Below, piece by piece: positions 12,648 to 20,810 of a stretch of DNA of 22,021 nt. Both the position numbers and the translations under genes were made by a program. The DNA is from an uncultured Bariatricus sp. (GTDB lineage: Bacteria; Bacillota; Clostridia; Lachnospirales; Lachnospiraceae), in assembly GCA_934320645.1 (NCBI GenBank), contig CAKRFP010000042.1, positions 1-22,021 of the forward strand. The letters are read 5' to 3'. The notes beneath the pieces were generated by a model. The model did no database searches and was not told the origin of the DNA. It worked only from the letters and a program-made list of their open reading frames with translations. Positions within the stretch are counted from its first letter, which is position 1. The number at the start of each line of letters is the position of its first letter.

Positions 12648-14552
12648 TTAGCAGATCTCTGCTCCTGCCGGCATCTTCTTCTCCGGTGTCATCAGCGCAA
12701 GATTTCCATCTGCATCTTCTGCGCAGAGCAACATACCTTCTGAAAGCACTCCGGCGAGTTTTGCAGGTTTCAGGTTCACAAGAACCATAACCTTTTTACC
12801 TACCATCTCTTCCGGTGTGTAGTGTGCTTTGATTCCGGATACGATCTGTTTTACCTGGCTTCCGATCTTAACCTGTGAGCAGAGCAGTTTTTTAGATTTC
12901 TTCACTGCCTCGCAGGAAATGATCTCACCTACCTGGAACTGCATTTTTTCAAAGTCCTCGAAAGTGATCTCCGGTTTTGCTTCGATGTCGATTCCTTCTT
13001 CTTCCTCTTCTTTTTTCTCCTGAACCGGTGGATGAAGTTCTGCTACTTTTTTCATCACTTCTTCCAGGTCAAGTCGCTGGAACAGGATTTCAGGTTTGTC
13101 AGTTACATGTCCGCCGCCAAGCTGTGCAAGAATCTTTTCTGCAGTTTCCGGCATGAAGGATTCCAGAAGCTTTGCGCCTTCGGAAATGCTCTGGATCAGA
13201 TTCCAGAGTACAGTCTCCAGACGATCCTTCTTACTTTCATCCTTTGCAAGTGCCCAAGGCATTGTCTCATCAATATATTTGTTGCAGCGTTTAAACAGAT
13301 TGAAGATCTCTGTGATCGCATCTGCTACACGCAATTCTTTCATTTTTGCTTCTACGAGCTTCGGTGTATTTTCTGTTACAGCTTTCAGATCTGCATCTAC
13401 TTCTTCTGTCACACCTTTATCCGTAACGGTTCCACCGAAGTATTTATTTGTCATAGAAATAGTACGATTTACAAGGTTTCCAAGTGTGTTGGCAAGATCT
13501 GAATTCAATCTTTCTACCATCAGTTCCCATGAAATCACACCGTCATTTTCAAATGGCATCTCATGCAGAACGAAGTAACGTACTGCATCGACTCCGAAGA
13601 AATCTACCAGCTCATCTGCGTAAAGAACATTTCCTTTAGATTTACTCATTTTTCCATCGCCCTGAAGCAGCCACGGATGTCCGAATACCTGTTTTGGAAG
13701 TGGAAGTCCAAGTGCCATCAGGAAGATCGGCCAGTAAATTGTATGGAAACGGATGATATCCTTTCCGATCAGATGAAGGTCTGCCGGCCAGTTCTTATTG
13801 AACATTTCATCGCTTTCACCATCACAGTGATATCCGATACCAGTGATATAATTGGTAAGAGCATCAAGCCATACATAAACAACATGCTTCGGATCAAAGT
13901 CTACCGGGATTCCCCATTTGAAAGAAGTTCTGGATACACACAGATCCTGAAGGCCCGGAAGAAGGAAGTTGTTCATCATCTCATTCTTACGTGCTACCGG
14001 CTGGATAAATTCCGGATGTGTATTGATATACTCAATCAGTCTGTCTGCATATTTGCTCATCTTGAAGAAGTATGCTTCTTCTTTTGCAGGCTGTACCGGG
14101 CGTCCGCAGTCCGGACATTTTCCATCTACAAGCTGGGATTCTGTGAAGAAGGATTCGCATGGAGTACAGTACATTCCTTCGTAGTGGCCTTTGTAAATAT
14201 CTCCCTGGTCATACAGTTTCTTGAATATCTTCTGTACTTCTTTCTCATGATAATCATCCGTTGTACGGATAAATTTGTCATAAGAAGTGTTCATCAGATC
14301 CCAGATTCTCTTAATCTCCCCGGATACGTTATCTACAAATTCCTTTGGTGTAACGCCTGCTTCTTCTGCTTTTAATTCAATTTTCTGTCCATGCTCATCA
14401 GTTCCTGTCTGGAAAAATACATCATATCCCTGACTTCTCTTATAACGTGCAATTGCATCTGCCAGCACGATCTCGTATGTGTTACCGATATGTGGCTTGC
14501 CTGATGTATAGGCAATTGCAGTTGTAATATAATATTTTGGTTTGTCTGCCAT
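12648..14552 (-). CDS. metG: Methionyl-tRNA synthetase
   Basis: Charges tRNA-Met with methionine. The 634-residue protein has a class I catalytic core: P-H-I-G-N at 20-24 (HIGH motif) and K-M-S-K-S at 301-305. A zinc knuckle has Cys129/Cys132 and Cys146/Cys149. The anticodon-binding helices follow. From about residue 530 there is a C-terminal OB-fold tRNA-binding domain (Trbp111-like, F-Q-V-G-E-I...L-V-N-L-K-P), which aids dimerisation. An acidic E-rich linker precedes that domain. Full length, start with AAAGGAG upstream. Expression is controlled by the methionine T-box in the leader. In Firmicutes metG usually precedes tatD; here a thiamin block lies between. Confidence 0.97.
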   Translation of the reverse strand: MADKPKYYITTAIAYTSGKPHIGNTYEIVLADAIARYKRSQGYDVFFQTGTDEHGQKIELKAEEAGVTPKEFVDNVSGEIKRIWDLMNTSYDKFIRTTDDYHEKEVQKIFKKLYDQGDIYKGHYEGMYCTPCESFFTESQLVDGKCPDCGRPVQPAKEEAYFFKMSKYADRLIEYINTHPEFIQPVARKNEMMNNFLLPGLQDLCVSRTSFKWGIPVDFDPKHVVYVWLDALTNYITGIGYHCDGESDEMFNKNWPADLHLIGKDIIRFHTIYWPIFLMALGLPLPKQVFGHPWLLQGDGKMSKSKGNVLYADELVDFFGVDAVRYFVLHEMPFENDGVISWELMVERLNSDLANTLGNLVNRTISMTNKYFGGTVTDKGVTEEVDADLKAVTENTPKLVEAKMKELRVADAITEIFNLFKRCNKYIDETMPWALAKDESKKDRLETVLWNLIQSISEGAKLLESFMPETAEKILAQLGGGHVTDKPEILFQRLDLEEVMKKVAELHPPVQEKKEEEEEGIDIEAKPEITFEDFEKMQFQVGEIISCEAVKKSKKLLCSQVKIGSQVKQIVSGIKAHYTPEEMVGKKVMVLVNLKPAKLAGVLSEGMLLCAEDADGNLALMTPEKKMPAGAEIC

Positions 14553-14590
14553 GGTTCTTTATCTCCTTTTTCTTTTAATTATTAAGTAAA

Positions 14591-14675
14591 AGAATGTGCC
14601 TTGGCACATTCTGATGCCTGCGCGGTCGCTTGCGACATCTTCCTTGTGCACCGCAGTGCGCATCCTCGCGGAGCG
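14591..14675. repeat. Repeat-like element with several tight hairpins between T-box and metG
   Basis: A GC-rich stretch in the metG leader made of close hairpins: a 10-bp stem with a TT centre at 14591-14612 (AGAATGTGCC / GGCACATTCT), GTCGC-TT-GCGAC at about 14625, GCAC-CGCA-GTGC at about 14648, and CTCGCGGAG near 14665. Base composition differs sharply from the AT-rich flanks. Such serial palindromes look like an intergenic repeat family of Lachnospiraceae genomes, from general familiarity; only one copy is in this window. Confidence 0.5.
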
Positions 14676-14718
14676 TTTTTTATATATTAGAAAAGAGCAT
14701 TTTCTAATATATAAAAAA
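14676..14718. repeat. 19-bp perfect inverted repeat, AT-rich
   Basis: TTTTTTATATATTAGAAAA (14676-14694), five bases GAGCA, then its exact complement (14700-14718). The right arm shares its A-run with the T-tract of the T-box terminator (14713-14719 on the minus strand). It reads as a second strong hairpin with a T-run directly after the T-box terminator in the metG leader RNA. Confidence 0.75.
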
Positions 14719-14746
14719 ACCGCCTTCTATAAAATATAGAAGACGG
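14713..14746 (-). terminator. T-box-controlled terminator of the metG leader
   Basis: On the minus strand CCGTCTTCTATA pairs with TATAGAAGGCGG, followed by TTTTTTT. The 5' arm adjoins the T-box sequence, which would form the competing antiterminator when uncharged tRNA binds. Confidence 0.85.
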
Positions 14747-15027
14747 GATTATTACCGTGTTACCACTTCTCTTCATCCTTCCCTCACAGGAAGAATCTCA
14801 CCGGGTACAGTCTGCTGCTTTTGGCAGTCCATATCTGCACTCGCCGCTGTAACGGGCGGAACCCATCGCACGCTTGCACAGGAAACTGATTCGTTGCTTC
14901 CTTATGTTCACCTACGCTGCTCAGAAGCCATCTTCAGTCCTTCTCCAGTCATCCCTCTCAGCCTCTGCGGGACTTCTCTGTAAACATTCAAAAGACCTAC
15001 TCTCTTCATCATCGCTTTTCTCATATC
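14713..15027 (-). promoter_or_regulatory. Methionine T-box leader of metG
   Basis: About 315 nt of leader RNA. The T-box sequence GTGGTAACACGG (14755-14767 region) pairs with the acceptor end of uncharged tRNA and is followed by the terminator. Upstream, a stem I region carries GATGAAGAGAGTAGGT at its 5' side, AGAGGCTGAGAGGGATG in the middle, and the specifier context GAAG-ATG-GCTTCTGAGC. The ATG (14929-14931) is a Met codon, matching the gene controlled. Uncharged tRNA-Met would stabilise the antiterminator and switch metG on. Confidence 0.9.
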
Positions 15028-15033
15028 AAAAAA

Positions 15034-15063
15034 ATCGTATCACAGATATCAGAAACTTGTCAA
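15034..15063 (-). promoter_or_regulatory. Promoter of the T-box-metG transcript, overlapping the niaR stop codon
   Basis: Minus-strand TTGACA (15058-15063, perfect) and TACGAT (15034-15039) are 18 bases apart. The TGA inside the -35 is the stop codon of niaR. The start point would be near 15027. Confidence 0.6.
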
Positions 15064-15575
15064 GGCGTATTTGACACCAGATAGCCTTTTTCCTTCAATA
15101 CCTGCTCGATCAGATCCAGTGTCTCTTCCGAATCCGCTTCAACTGTGTGATAGTGATAGTTGGAGGTGATATTCTTAAGCGGACTGGACTTTCCACTGTG
15201 GATCCCTTCCATGAATTCTTTGACATTTCTCCGCGATGCCACATCAAGAGGTGCTTCCATATGTCCATAAATCCGGTGATTGATCATTACATTTACCACC
15301 TTGCCACCCAGATCTACGATCGAACAAAGCTCATCCTCCATCTGTTCATCCGTATGACTGACCTTGAAGACTCTCGTTACCGAATGCGGCGCATTCAGAA
15401 TATATCCCCGGTTGGTCGAAATGATATCATATCCGGCTGCACGGATCAGCGCAATGTCCTGTACAATGACCTGACGGCTTACATCATATACCTTCGCCAG
15501 TTCTTTCCCCGGTACCGGAACCTCACTGCTCTTTATTTTGCTGACAATCTCTTCTCTTCGTCTGGAACCTGTCAT
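15060..15575 (-). CDS. niaR: Niacin-responsive transcriptional repressor NiaR
   Basis: Repressor of NAD biosynthesis and niacin uptake that uses nicotinic acid as co-repressor (family formerly YrxA). The 171-residue protein has an N-terminal helix-turn-helix (about residues 23-50, G-K-E-L-A...V-S-R-Q-V-I-V-Q-D-I) and a C-terminal 3H domain. His74, Glu82, His141 and His143 have the spacing of the metal site I recall from the Thermotoga homologue. The ATG at 15575 is chosen; the TTG at 15602 places the AAAGGAG ribosome binding site inside the gene. It is the last gene of the nad operon, so it should repress its own synthesis. Confidence 0.92.
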   Translation of the reverse strand: MTGSRRREEIVSKIKSSEVPVPGKELAKVYDVSRQVIVQDIALIRAAGYDIISTNRGYILNAPHSVTRVFKVSHTDEQMEDELCSIVDLGGKVVNVMINHRIYGHMEAPLDVASRRNVKEFMEGIHSGKSSPLKNITSNYHYHTVEADSEETLDLIEQVLKEKGYLVSNTP

Positions 15576-15685
15576 CCCGATATAACTCTCCTTTTTCTGC
15601 AATTCTGCTCTGTGCCTGACGTATTACAGACTTTTCTCTTCTATCTGCCAAAACCTGTCTTCACCCTTACCGGATTCAAACCGGC

Positions 15686-16537
15686 TTAAATAGCATGCAG
15701 ATTCTTCAGTGAAATGTCAAGGACAGGAGCAGAATGGGTAAGCGCCCCACTTGATATATAGTCTACTCCAAGAGACGTCAGACGGTCAATATTTTCTTTT
15801 GTTACATTTCCGGAACACTCTGTCTCTGCACGTCCGTCAATAATCCGGATTGCCTCCTTCATATCCTCCGGCGACATATTATCCAGCATAATAATATCTG
15901 CTCCCGCATCAGCAGCCTCACGCACCATATCCAGATTCTCTACCTCCACTTCAATCTTGCGTACAAACGGTGCGTATTCCTTTGCCATCTGTACCGCTTT
16001 TGTCACGCTTCCTGCCGCTCCGATATGATTGTCTTTTAAAAGAACTCCGTCGGAAAGATTATATCTGTGGTTATATCCACCACCGACACGAACCGCATAT
16101 TTTTCAAAGATACGCATATTCGGTGTGGTCTTCCGGGTATCCAGAAGCTTCGTTTTTGTTCCTTCCAGAAGCTTTGCAACCGAATGTGTATAGGTTGCGA
16201 TACCACTCATTCTCTGCAGATAATTCAGTGCGACTCTTTCGCCGGAAAGCAGCGCACGGATATCTCCAGTAACAACACCCATCAGCTCACCTTTCTTCAC
16301 TTCATCGCCGTCTTTGCAATAAAAATCAATCTTCACATTTTCATCCAGGATCTCAAATACTCTGCGAAATACATCCAGTCCGGCAACGACTCCGTCCTGT
16401 TTGCAGATCAGCTGCACCTCACCGGTCACGGCTTCTTTCATCACCGCATTGGTGGTTACATCCTCACTGGAAATATCTTCCTGCAATGCTTCTTTGATCA
16501 GATGGTCTACATTTAATGTCATTGTAATCTTATTCAT
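15686..16537 (-). CDS. nadC: Nicotinate-nucleotide pyrophosphorylase (quinolinate phosphoribosyltransferase)
   Basis: Converts quinolinate and PRPP to nicotinate mononucleotide and carbon dioxide. The 283-residue protein shows the family active-site stretches: Arg101 in S-G-E-R-V-A-L-N, D-T-R-K-T-T-P at 133-139, G-G-Y-N-H-R-Y-N-L-S-D at 153-163, K-D-N-H at 168-171, and D-N-M-S-P-E in the second half. Length is normal. The start follows GAGGA. It lies 127 bases after nadB and 110 bases before niaR in the same operon. Confidence 0.97.
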   Translation of the reverse strand: MNKITMTLNVDHLIKEALQEDISSEDVTTNAVMKEAVTGEVQLICKQDGVVAGLDVFRRVFEILDENVKIDFYCKDGDEVKKGELMGVVTGDIRALLSGERVALNYLQRMSGIATYTHSVAKLLEGTKTKLLDTRKTTPNMRIFEKYAVRVGGGYNHRYNLSDGVLLKDNHIGAAGSVTKAVQMAKEYAPFVRKIEVEVENLDMVREAADAGADIIMLDNMSPEDMKEAIRIIDGRAETECSGNVTKENIDRLTSLGVDYISSGALTHSAPVLDISLKNLHAI

Positions 16538-16664
16538 TTCTTTTCCTCACTCTATAACAACGTATTCTCTCACTAACTGTATTCAACTATTGCAAATTAC
16601 ACATTTTCGCGAATGCGCAATTTTGCTGAAATCTTCTTCAGATTTTCCAGTTCAGTAAAAACTG

Positions 16665-17867
16665 CTAGACTGCCTCTTTACAGAACACTGCCGGCTTCAC
16701 TGCATTTTCCACTCCTGATATCTTATGTGCCGCACGTTTTGCAAACACCAGACTTTCCAACAGGGAATTACTTGCCAGACGGTTCGCTCCATGAACACCA
16801 TTACAACTGGTCTCTCCAACTGCATACAGATGTTCCATCGAAGTTCTGCTGTCACTGTCTACCCAGATGCCGCCCATGAAATAGTGCTGCGCCGGAACAA
16901 CCGGGATCCAGTCCTTTGTCACATCATATCCTTCTTCCCGGCATCTCTCACAGATATTCGGGAAATGTTCCAGAATCGTATTCTTATCTATATTTTCCAT
17001 GGAAAGCCACACATGATCCGTTCCATCTTTTTCCATCTGCTCACGGATTGCTTTTGTCACCACATCCCGCGGAAGAAGCTCATTGACAAACCGCTCTCCG
17101 TCTTTGTTATAAAGAACTGCACCTTCTCCACGGACAGATTCTGAAATCAGGAATCTGCGTCCTGGTTTTGAAGAATACAAAGTGGTCGGATGGATCTGCA
17201 CATAGTCCAGATGTTCCAGACGGATGCCATGCTTTTTGGAAATATCCAGCGCATCCCCGGTCAGATGTGGGAAGTTCGTAGAATGCTGATATCTTCCGCC
17301 GATTCCACCACTTGCAAAGATGGTATCCTGCGCATAGATCTTCATTTCTTCTCCGTCCTGCGTCTTCGCTAAAATTCCTGCACACTTTCCATTTTTAACA
17401 ATGATGTCTGTCATAGTTGTAAATTCGTGTATTTGTACATTTTTTCGTTTCTTTACTTGTGTAAGTAATTTACTTGTGATCTCTTTTCCTGTAATGTCTT
17501 CATGGAAAAGGATTCGCGGTCTGGAATGTGCACCTTCTCTTGTAAATGCAAGATTTCCGTCTTTTTTAGCAAAATCCACACCATATACAATCAGATCATG
17601 AATAATTTCCTGCGAGCTGCGGATCATAATATCCACCGATTCTTTTCTGTTTTCGTAATGACCTGCGCGCATTGTATCTTCAAAATACCCCTCATAATCT
17701 TCATCATCACGAAGTACACAGATTCCACCCTGTGCAAGAAATGAATCACTGCTTTCCAGATCTGACTTGGTAATCATAACAATCTGTTTATCCTCCGGAA
17801 GATTCAGTGCAGAAAATGCACCACCAACTCCGGTTCCTACGATCACTACATCTGTCTTAATCTCCAA
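16665..17867 (-). CDS. nadB: L-aspartate oxidase (short form)
   Basis: An FAD enzyme oxidising L-aspartate to iminoaspartate, the first step to quinolinate; anaerobes can use fumarate as acceptor. The 400-residue protein has the dinucleotide-binding G-T-G-V-G-G near 11-16, S-F-L-A-Q-G-G near 42-48, the active-site R-E-G-A-H-S-R near 110-116, and H-G-A-N-R-L-A-S-N-S-L-L-E-S near 364-377. The C-terminal helical domain of the roughly 530-residue E. coli and Bacillus enzymes is missing. The start is TTG at 17867, with GGAGGG six bases upstream. After the stop another frame is open for about 22 codons (see findings). It lies 70 bases after nadA. Confidence 0.95.
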   Translation of the reverse strand: MEIKTDVVIVGTGVGGAFSALNLPEDKQIVMITKSDLESSDSFLAQGGICVLRDDEDYEGYFEDTMRAGHYENRKESVDIMIRSSQEIIHDLIVYGVDFAKKDGNLAFTREGAHSRPRILFHEDITGKEITSKLLTQVKKRKNVQIHEFTTMTDIIVKNGKCAGILAKTQDGEEMKIYAQDTIFASGGIGGRYQHSTNFPHLTGDALDISKKHGIRLEHLDYVQIHPTTLYSSKPGRRFLISESVRGEGAVLYNKDGERFVNELLPRDVVTKAIREQMEKDGTDHVWLSMENIDKNTILEHFPNICERCREEGYDVTKDWIPVVPAQHYFMGGIWVDSDSRTSMEHLYAVGETSCNGVHGANRLASNSLLESLVFAKRAAHKISGVENAVKPAVFCKEAV

Positions 17868-17937
17868 CTTTATCCCTCCAACTCCGGTTCTCTTAGCCGG
17901 TCACCTGTTGTTTCTTATTTCTGATTTTCCGGTTCTT

Positions 17938-18846
17938 TTATTTTGCAGCAAGCTCCAGCATTTTCTCTAACGGTTTTTTGGAATTTTCCCGAAGCTTTGC
18001 ATCTACGTGAACCTCATTTTCACCAGTCTGCAAAACATGCAATACCTTCTCCAGCGTATTCTTTTTCATATTCGGACATACCGGTAGCTTGTCCGGATAA
18101 TAGAATGTCTTCTCCGGGTTCTGTTCCTTCAGCTTGTAACCCACACCCTCTTCTGTACAGACAATAAATTCCTGACAATCACTTGCCGTTACATACTGGA
18201 TGATTCCTGATGTGCTTCCCACGTAATCTGCCATCGCAAGAAGTTCTGCACGGCATTCTCCGTGTGCGACGATCTGCGCCCCCGGATGTCTCCTTTTCAC
18301 CTCGGCTACATCCTCCGGTTCCATCCGTTCATGAGTCGGACAGAATCCATTGTTGTAAACAAAATTTTTTTCCGGTACATGATCGGCTACAAAGTGTGCC
18401 AGATTCCGATCCGGAATAAAGAAAATATTCTTGTTCGGAAGTTCTTTTACGATCTTCACTGCATTTGCAGATGTCACACAGACATCCGAGTATTCTTTCA
18501 GTGCTGCCGTTGAATTGATATAGCAGACAACAGCAAGATCATCATACTCTTTCCGCATCTTCCGGATCGTCTCCACATCTGCCATATGTGCCATCGGACA
18601 GTCTGCTGTCATATCCGGCATCAGAACCGTTTTCTCCGGATTCAGGATCTTCGCACTCTCCCCCATAAAAGAAACGCCACAAAATACGATTGTCTTTTCT
18701 TTGAGCTTCGTTGCTACCTTGCTCAGGTAAAAAGAATCCCCTATATAATCTGCTATTTCCTGCACCTCCGGCCGCACATAATAATGTGCCAGAATGACAG
18801 CATTCTTCTCTTTCTTAAGCTTCTGTATCTCTTCCACCGTTGTCAT
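17938..18846 (-). CDS. nadA: Quinolinate synthase A
   Basis: Condenses iminoaspartate with dihydroxyacetone phosphate to quinolinate, using a [4Fe-4S] cluster. The 302-residue protein has the three cluster cysteines at 83 (A-D-C-P-M-A), 169 (G-F-C-P-T-H-E) and 257 (V-C-P-N-M), nearly the same positions as in the Thermotoga enzyme. A-H-Y-Y at 20-23 and D-S-F-Y-L at 37-41 are also typical. The ATG at 18846 follows GGGAGG by eight bases; the GTG at 18906 adds 20 residues but runs through that site. It is the first gene of nadA-nadB-nadC-niaR. Confidence 0.97.
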   Translation of the reverse strand: MTTVEEIQKLKKEKNAVILAHYYVRPEVQEIADYIGDSFYLSKVATKLKEKTIVFCGVSFMGESAKILNPEKTVLMPDMTADCPMAHMADVETIRKMRKEYDDLAVVCYINSTAALKEYSDVCVTSANAVKIVKELPNKNIFFIPDRNLAHFVADHVPEKNFVYNNGFCPTHERMEPEDVAEVKRRHPGAQIVAHGECRAELLAMADYVGSTSGIIQYVTASDCQEFIVCTEEGVGYKLKEQNPEKTFYYPDKLPVCPNMKKNTLEKVLHVLQTGENEVHVDAKLRENSKKPLEKMLELAAK

Positions 18847-18906
18847 AACGTGATCCTCCCTTACTGACTCTTTTCTCATCTCTGATCTTTTTTCAGCATA
18901 GTGCAC

Positions 18907-18935
18907 ATTATAGCACTGTACTTTACATCTGACAA
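18907..18935 (-). promoter_or_regulatory. nadA: Promoter of the nadA operon
   Basis: Minus-strand TTGTCA (18930-18935) and a perfect TATAAT (18907-18912), 17 bases apart. The predicted start lies close to 18900, giving a leader of about 55 bases. Confidence 0.85.
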
Positions 18936-18944
18936 GACACTTGT
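18925..18944 (-). promoter_or_regulatory. Candidate NiaR operator over the nadA -35
   Basis: ACAAGTGTCTTGTCAGATGT on the minus strand is an imperfect palindrome (ACAnnTGnCnnGnCAnnTGT) that overlaps the -35 element. It resembles the TGTC...GACA-type sites described for NiaR in Firmicutes, and the operon encodes NiaR. Binding here would block RNA polymerase. Assignment is from motif and context. Confidence 0.65.
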
Positions 18945-18972
18945 TTTATTTCTGTAAAGTTTCGTTTGAGAT

Positions 18973-19001
18973 ACATATTTCCAGAATCAAAATCATATAC
19001 A
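18973..19001 (+). promoter_or_regulatory. Possible sigma-E-type promoter for the DUF885 gene
   Basis: ACATATT (18973-18979), 14 bases, then CATATACA (18994-19001). This is close to the sporulation sigma-E consensus (KMATATT, about 14, CATACANT) with correct spacing, and no sigma-A promoter as good is seen. AT-rich DNA gives chance matches. Confidence 0.35.
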
Positions 19002-19031
19002 TAGAAACAACATCATTTCTTCTGGAGTTTT

Positions 19032-20795
19032 ATGTTTCATTTAATTCTTAAACACCGGAAAAAAATATTTCTGATCCTTTCCTGTTTTCTGCTGGTCATT
19101 CTGATTTCTTTTCTGTCTGGCAATGCATTTTGGAGCTCCCTCCATGCAGAATCCTCCGACAGGCAATTCCGTACTTTCACACGCCGCCTCTTCCAGACAG
19201 AAGTATCCGCAAATACCATCAGTCTTCACTATACCTTGCGTTCTCCTTCCGACTATGGCATTGCGGACATCCCGGCTACATATGGCAGTCTTTCTTCTGA
19301 TCCCGTTGCAGCGAAAGCTTCTGTCAGAAATGTTCTCTCTTCTCTGCAGGAATTTGATCCCGGCACTCTTTCTTCGGAAAATGCACTAACCTTTAAAATC
19401 CTGGATACCTATCTTGAAAATGCATCCACAGGGACGGATTATCTGCTCTACCAGGAGCCACTTGGTCCGGTATCCGGCATCCATACCCAACTGCCCGTTC
19501 TGCTCTCGGAATACAGCTTTTACGACACACAGGATGTAGAAACCTATCTGGCTCTCTTAAAAGAAACGCCTGCCTATTTTGATTCTGTCATCCGGTTTGA
19601 GCAGAAAAAAGCTGCTTCCGGTCTTTTTATGCCGGATTACCAGGTTGATTCTGTTCTGGACACCTGCCAGTCTTTTATCGATATGGGTAAAGAGAATTAT
19701 CTTGTCAGTACATTTGATGAACGGATCGCGTCACTGGACCTTTTACCTGAAAACAAAAAAGATTCTTTTCGGAAAGAAAATATGAAACTTGTAACAGAAG
19801 AGATTTATCCGGCTTATCAAAATCTGATCACCGCTATCAAATCGCTGAAAGGAAAAGGAACGAATGAACAGGGACTTAGCCATTTCCCTTACGGGAAAAA
19901 ATACTATGAATATCTGGTGCGTCAGACTACCGGCTGCAATGAATCCGTTTCCCGTCTGCGACTGATGACCAGGGCACAGATACTGGAAGATCTAAATGCC
20001 ATGCAGAAGGTTCTCTTTCCTGCCGACGCAGCACTTACCCAGGCATCCGTTTTGGAGCAGACACCTCCTGATTCCATGCTGGACGATCTCAGGTCCAAAA
20101 TCACAGACACATTCCCGGAAATTCCTGATGTTGATTTCCAGGTCAAATATGTTCCGGAATCCATGCAGGATTATCTAAGTCCCGCTTTCTATATGATCCC
20201 TGCCATTGACAATCTGACGGAAAATGTCATCTATATTAACAACGGACAGACCACCTCAGGGCTGAATCTCTACACGACCCTTGCTCACGAAGGCTATCCC
20301 GGACATCTGTACCAGACCGTCTATTTTTCTGCTTCTGAGCCGGATCCTATCCGGAGCATTCTTGATTTTGGCGGATACGTTGAGGGCTGGGCCACCTATG
20401 CAGAAATGATGTCCTACTACCTTGCACCTCTCTCTAAGACGGAAGCATCCCTTCTCCAGAAAAACAGTTCTGTCATTCTTGGACTTTATGCGCTTGCAGA
20501 CATGGGAATTCATTATGACGGCTGGTCTGTAACTGATACAGTCCGCTTTTTCAGCGATTATGGGATTAATGATGCAAATGCAGTACAGAGTGTCTACGAA
20601 CTGATCATTGGAAGTCCCGCCAATTATCTGAAATACTATATTGGATACCTGAAATTTTATGAATTGAAAAAGGAGATGGCAGATGCCCTGGGAAATCAAT
20701 TCTCCCAGAAAGAATTTCACAGGGCTGTACTGGATGTGGGACCGGCGCCATTTGAGATCGTATATGATGAGGTGGAAAAAAATTTATTAGATTGA
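19032..20795 (+). CDS. DUF885 family protein, predicted membrane-anchored or secreted zinc peptidase
   Basis: A 587-residue DUF885 protein. Residues 1-10 are basic, followed by a hydrophobic segment at about 11-31, giving a signal anchor or signal peptide; the rest would be outside the membrane. The family's metal motif is A-H-E-G-Y-P-G-H with His419, Glu420 and His425, followed by G-G-Y-V-E-G-W-A, whose Glu is a likely ligand. Relatives are long alpha-helical metallopeptidases; the substrate is unknown. The start is ATG at 19032 with GGAG four bases upstream, a tight spacing. It is a single-gene unit, divergent from nadA and convergent with the PTS gene. Confidence 0.88.
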   Translation: MFHLILKHRKKIFLILSCFLLVILISFLSGNAFWSSLHAESSDRQFRTFTRRLFQTEVSANTISLHYTLRSPSDYGIADIPATYGSLSSDPVAAKASVRNVLSSLQEFDPGTLSSENALTFKILDTYLENASTGTDYLLYQEPLGPVSGIHTQLPVLLSEYSFYDTQDVETYLALLKETPAYFDSVIRFEQKKAASGLFMPDYQVDSVLDTCQSFIDMGKENYLVSTFDERIASLDLLPENKKDSFRKENMKLVTEEIYPAYQNLITAIKSLKGKGTNEQGLSHFPYGKKYYEYLVRQTTGCNESVSRLRLMTRAQILEDLNAMQKVLFPADAALTQASVLEQTPPDSMLDDLRSKITDTFPEIPDVDFQVKYVPESMQDYLSPAFYMIPAIDNLTENVIYINNGQTTSGLNLYTTLAHEGYPGHLYQTVYFSASEPDPIRSILDFGGYVEGWATYAEMMSYYLAPLSKTEASLLQKNSSVILGLYALADMGIHYDGWSVTDTVRFFSDYGINDANAVQSVYELIIGSPANYLKYYIGYLKFYELKKEMADALGNQFSQKEFHRAVLDVGPAPFEIVYDEVEKNLLD

Positions 20796-20810
20796 TCCTA
20801 TTTCACACAC

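Noticed and set aside
13563..14375. 270-codon plus-strand open frame across metG
   Set aside because: Antisense to metG, with low-complexity Cys/Phe/Ile-rich composition and no family resemblance.
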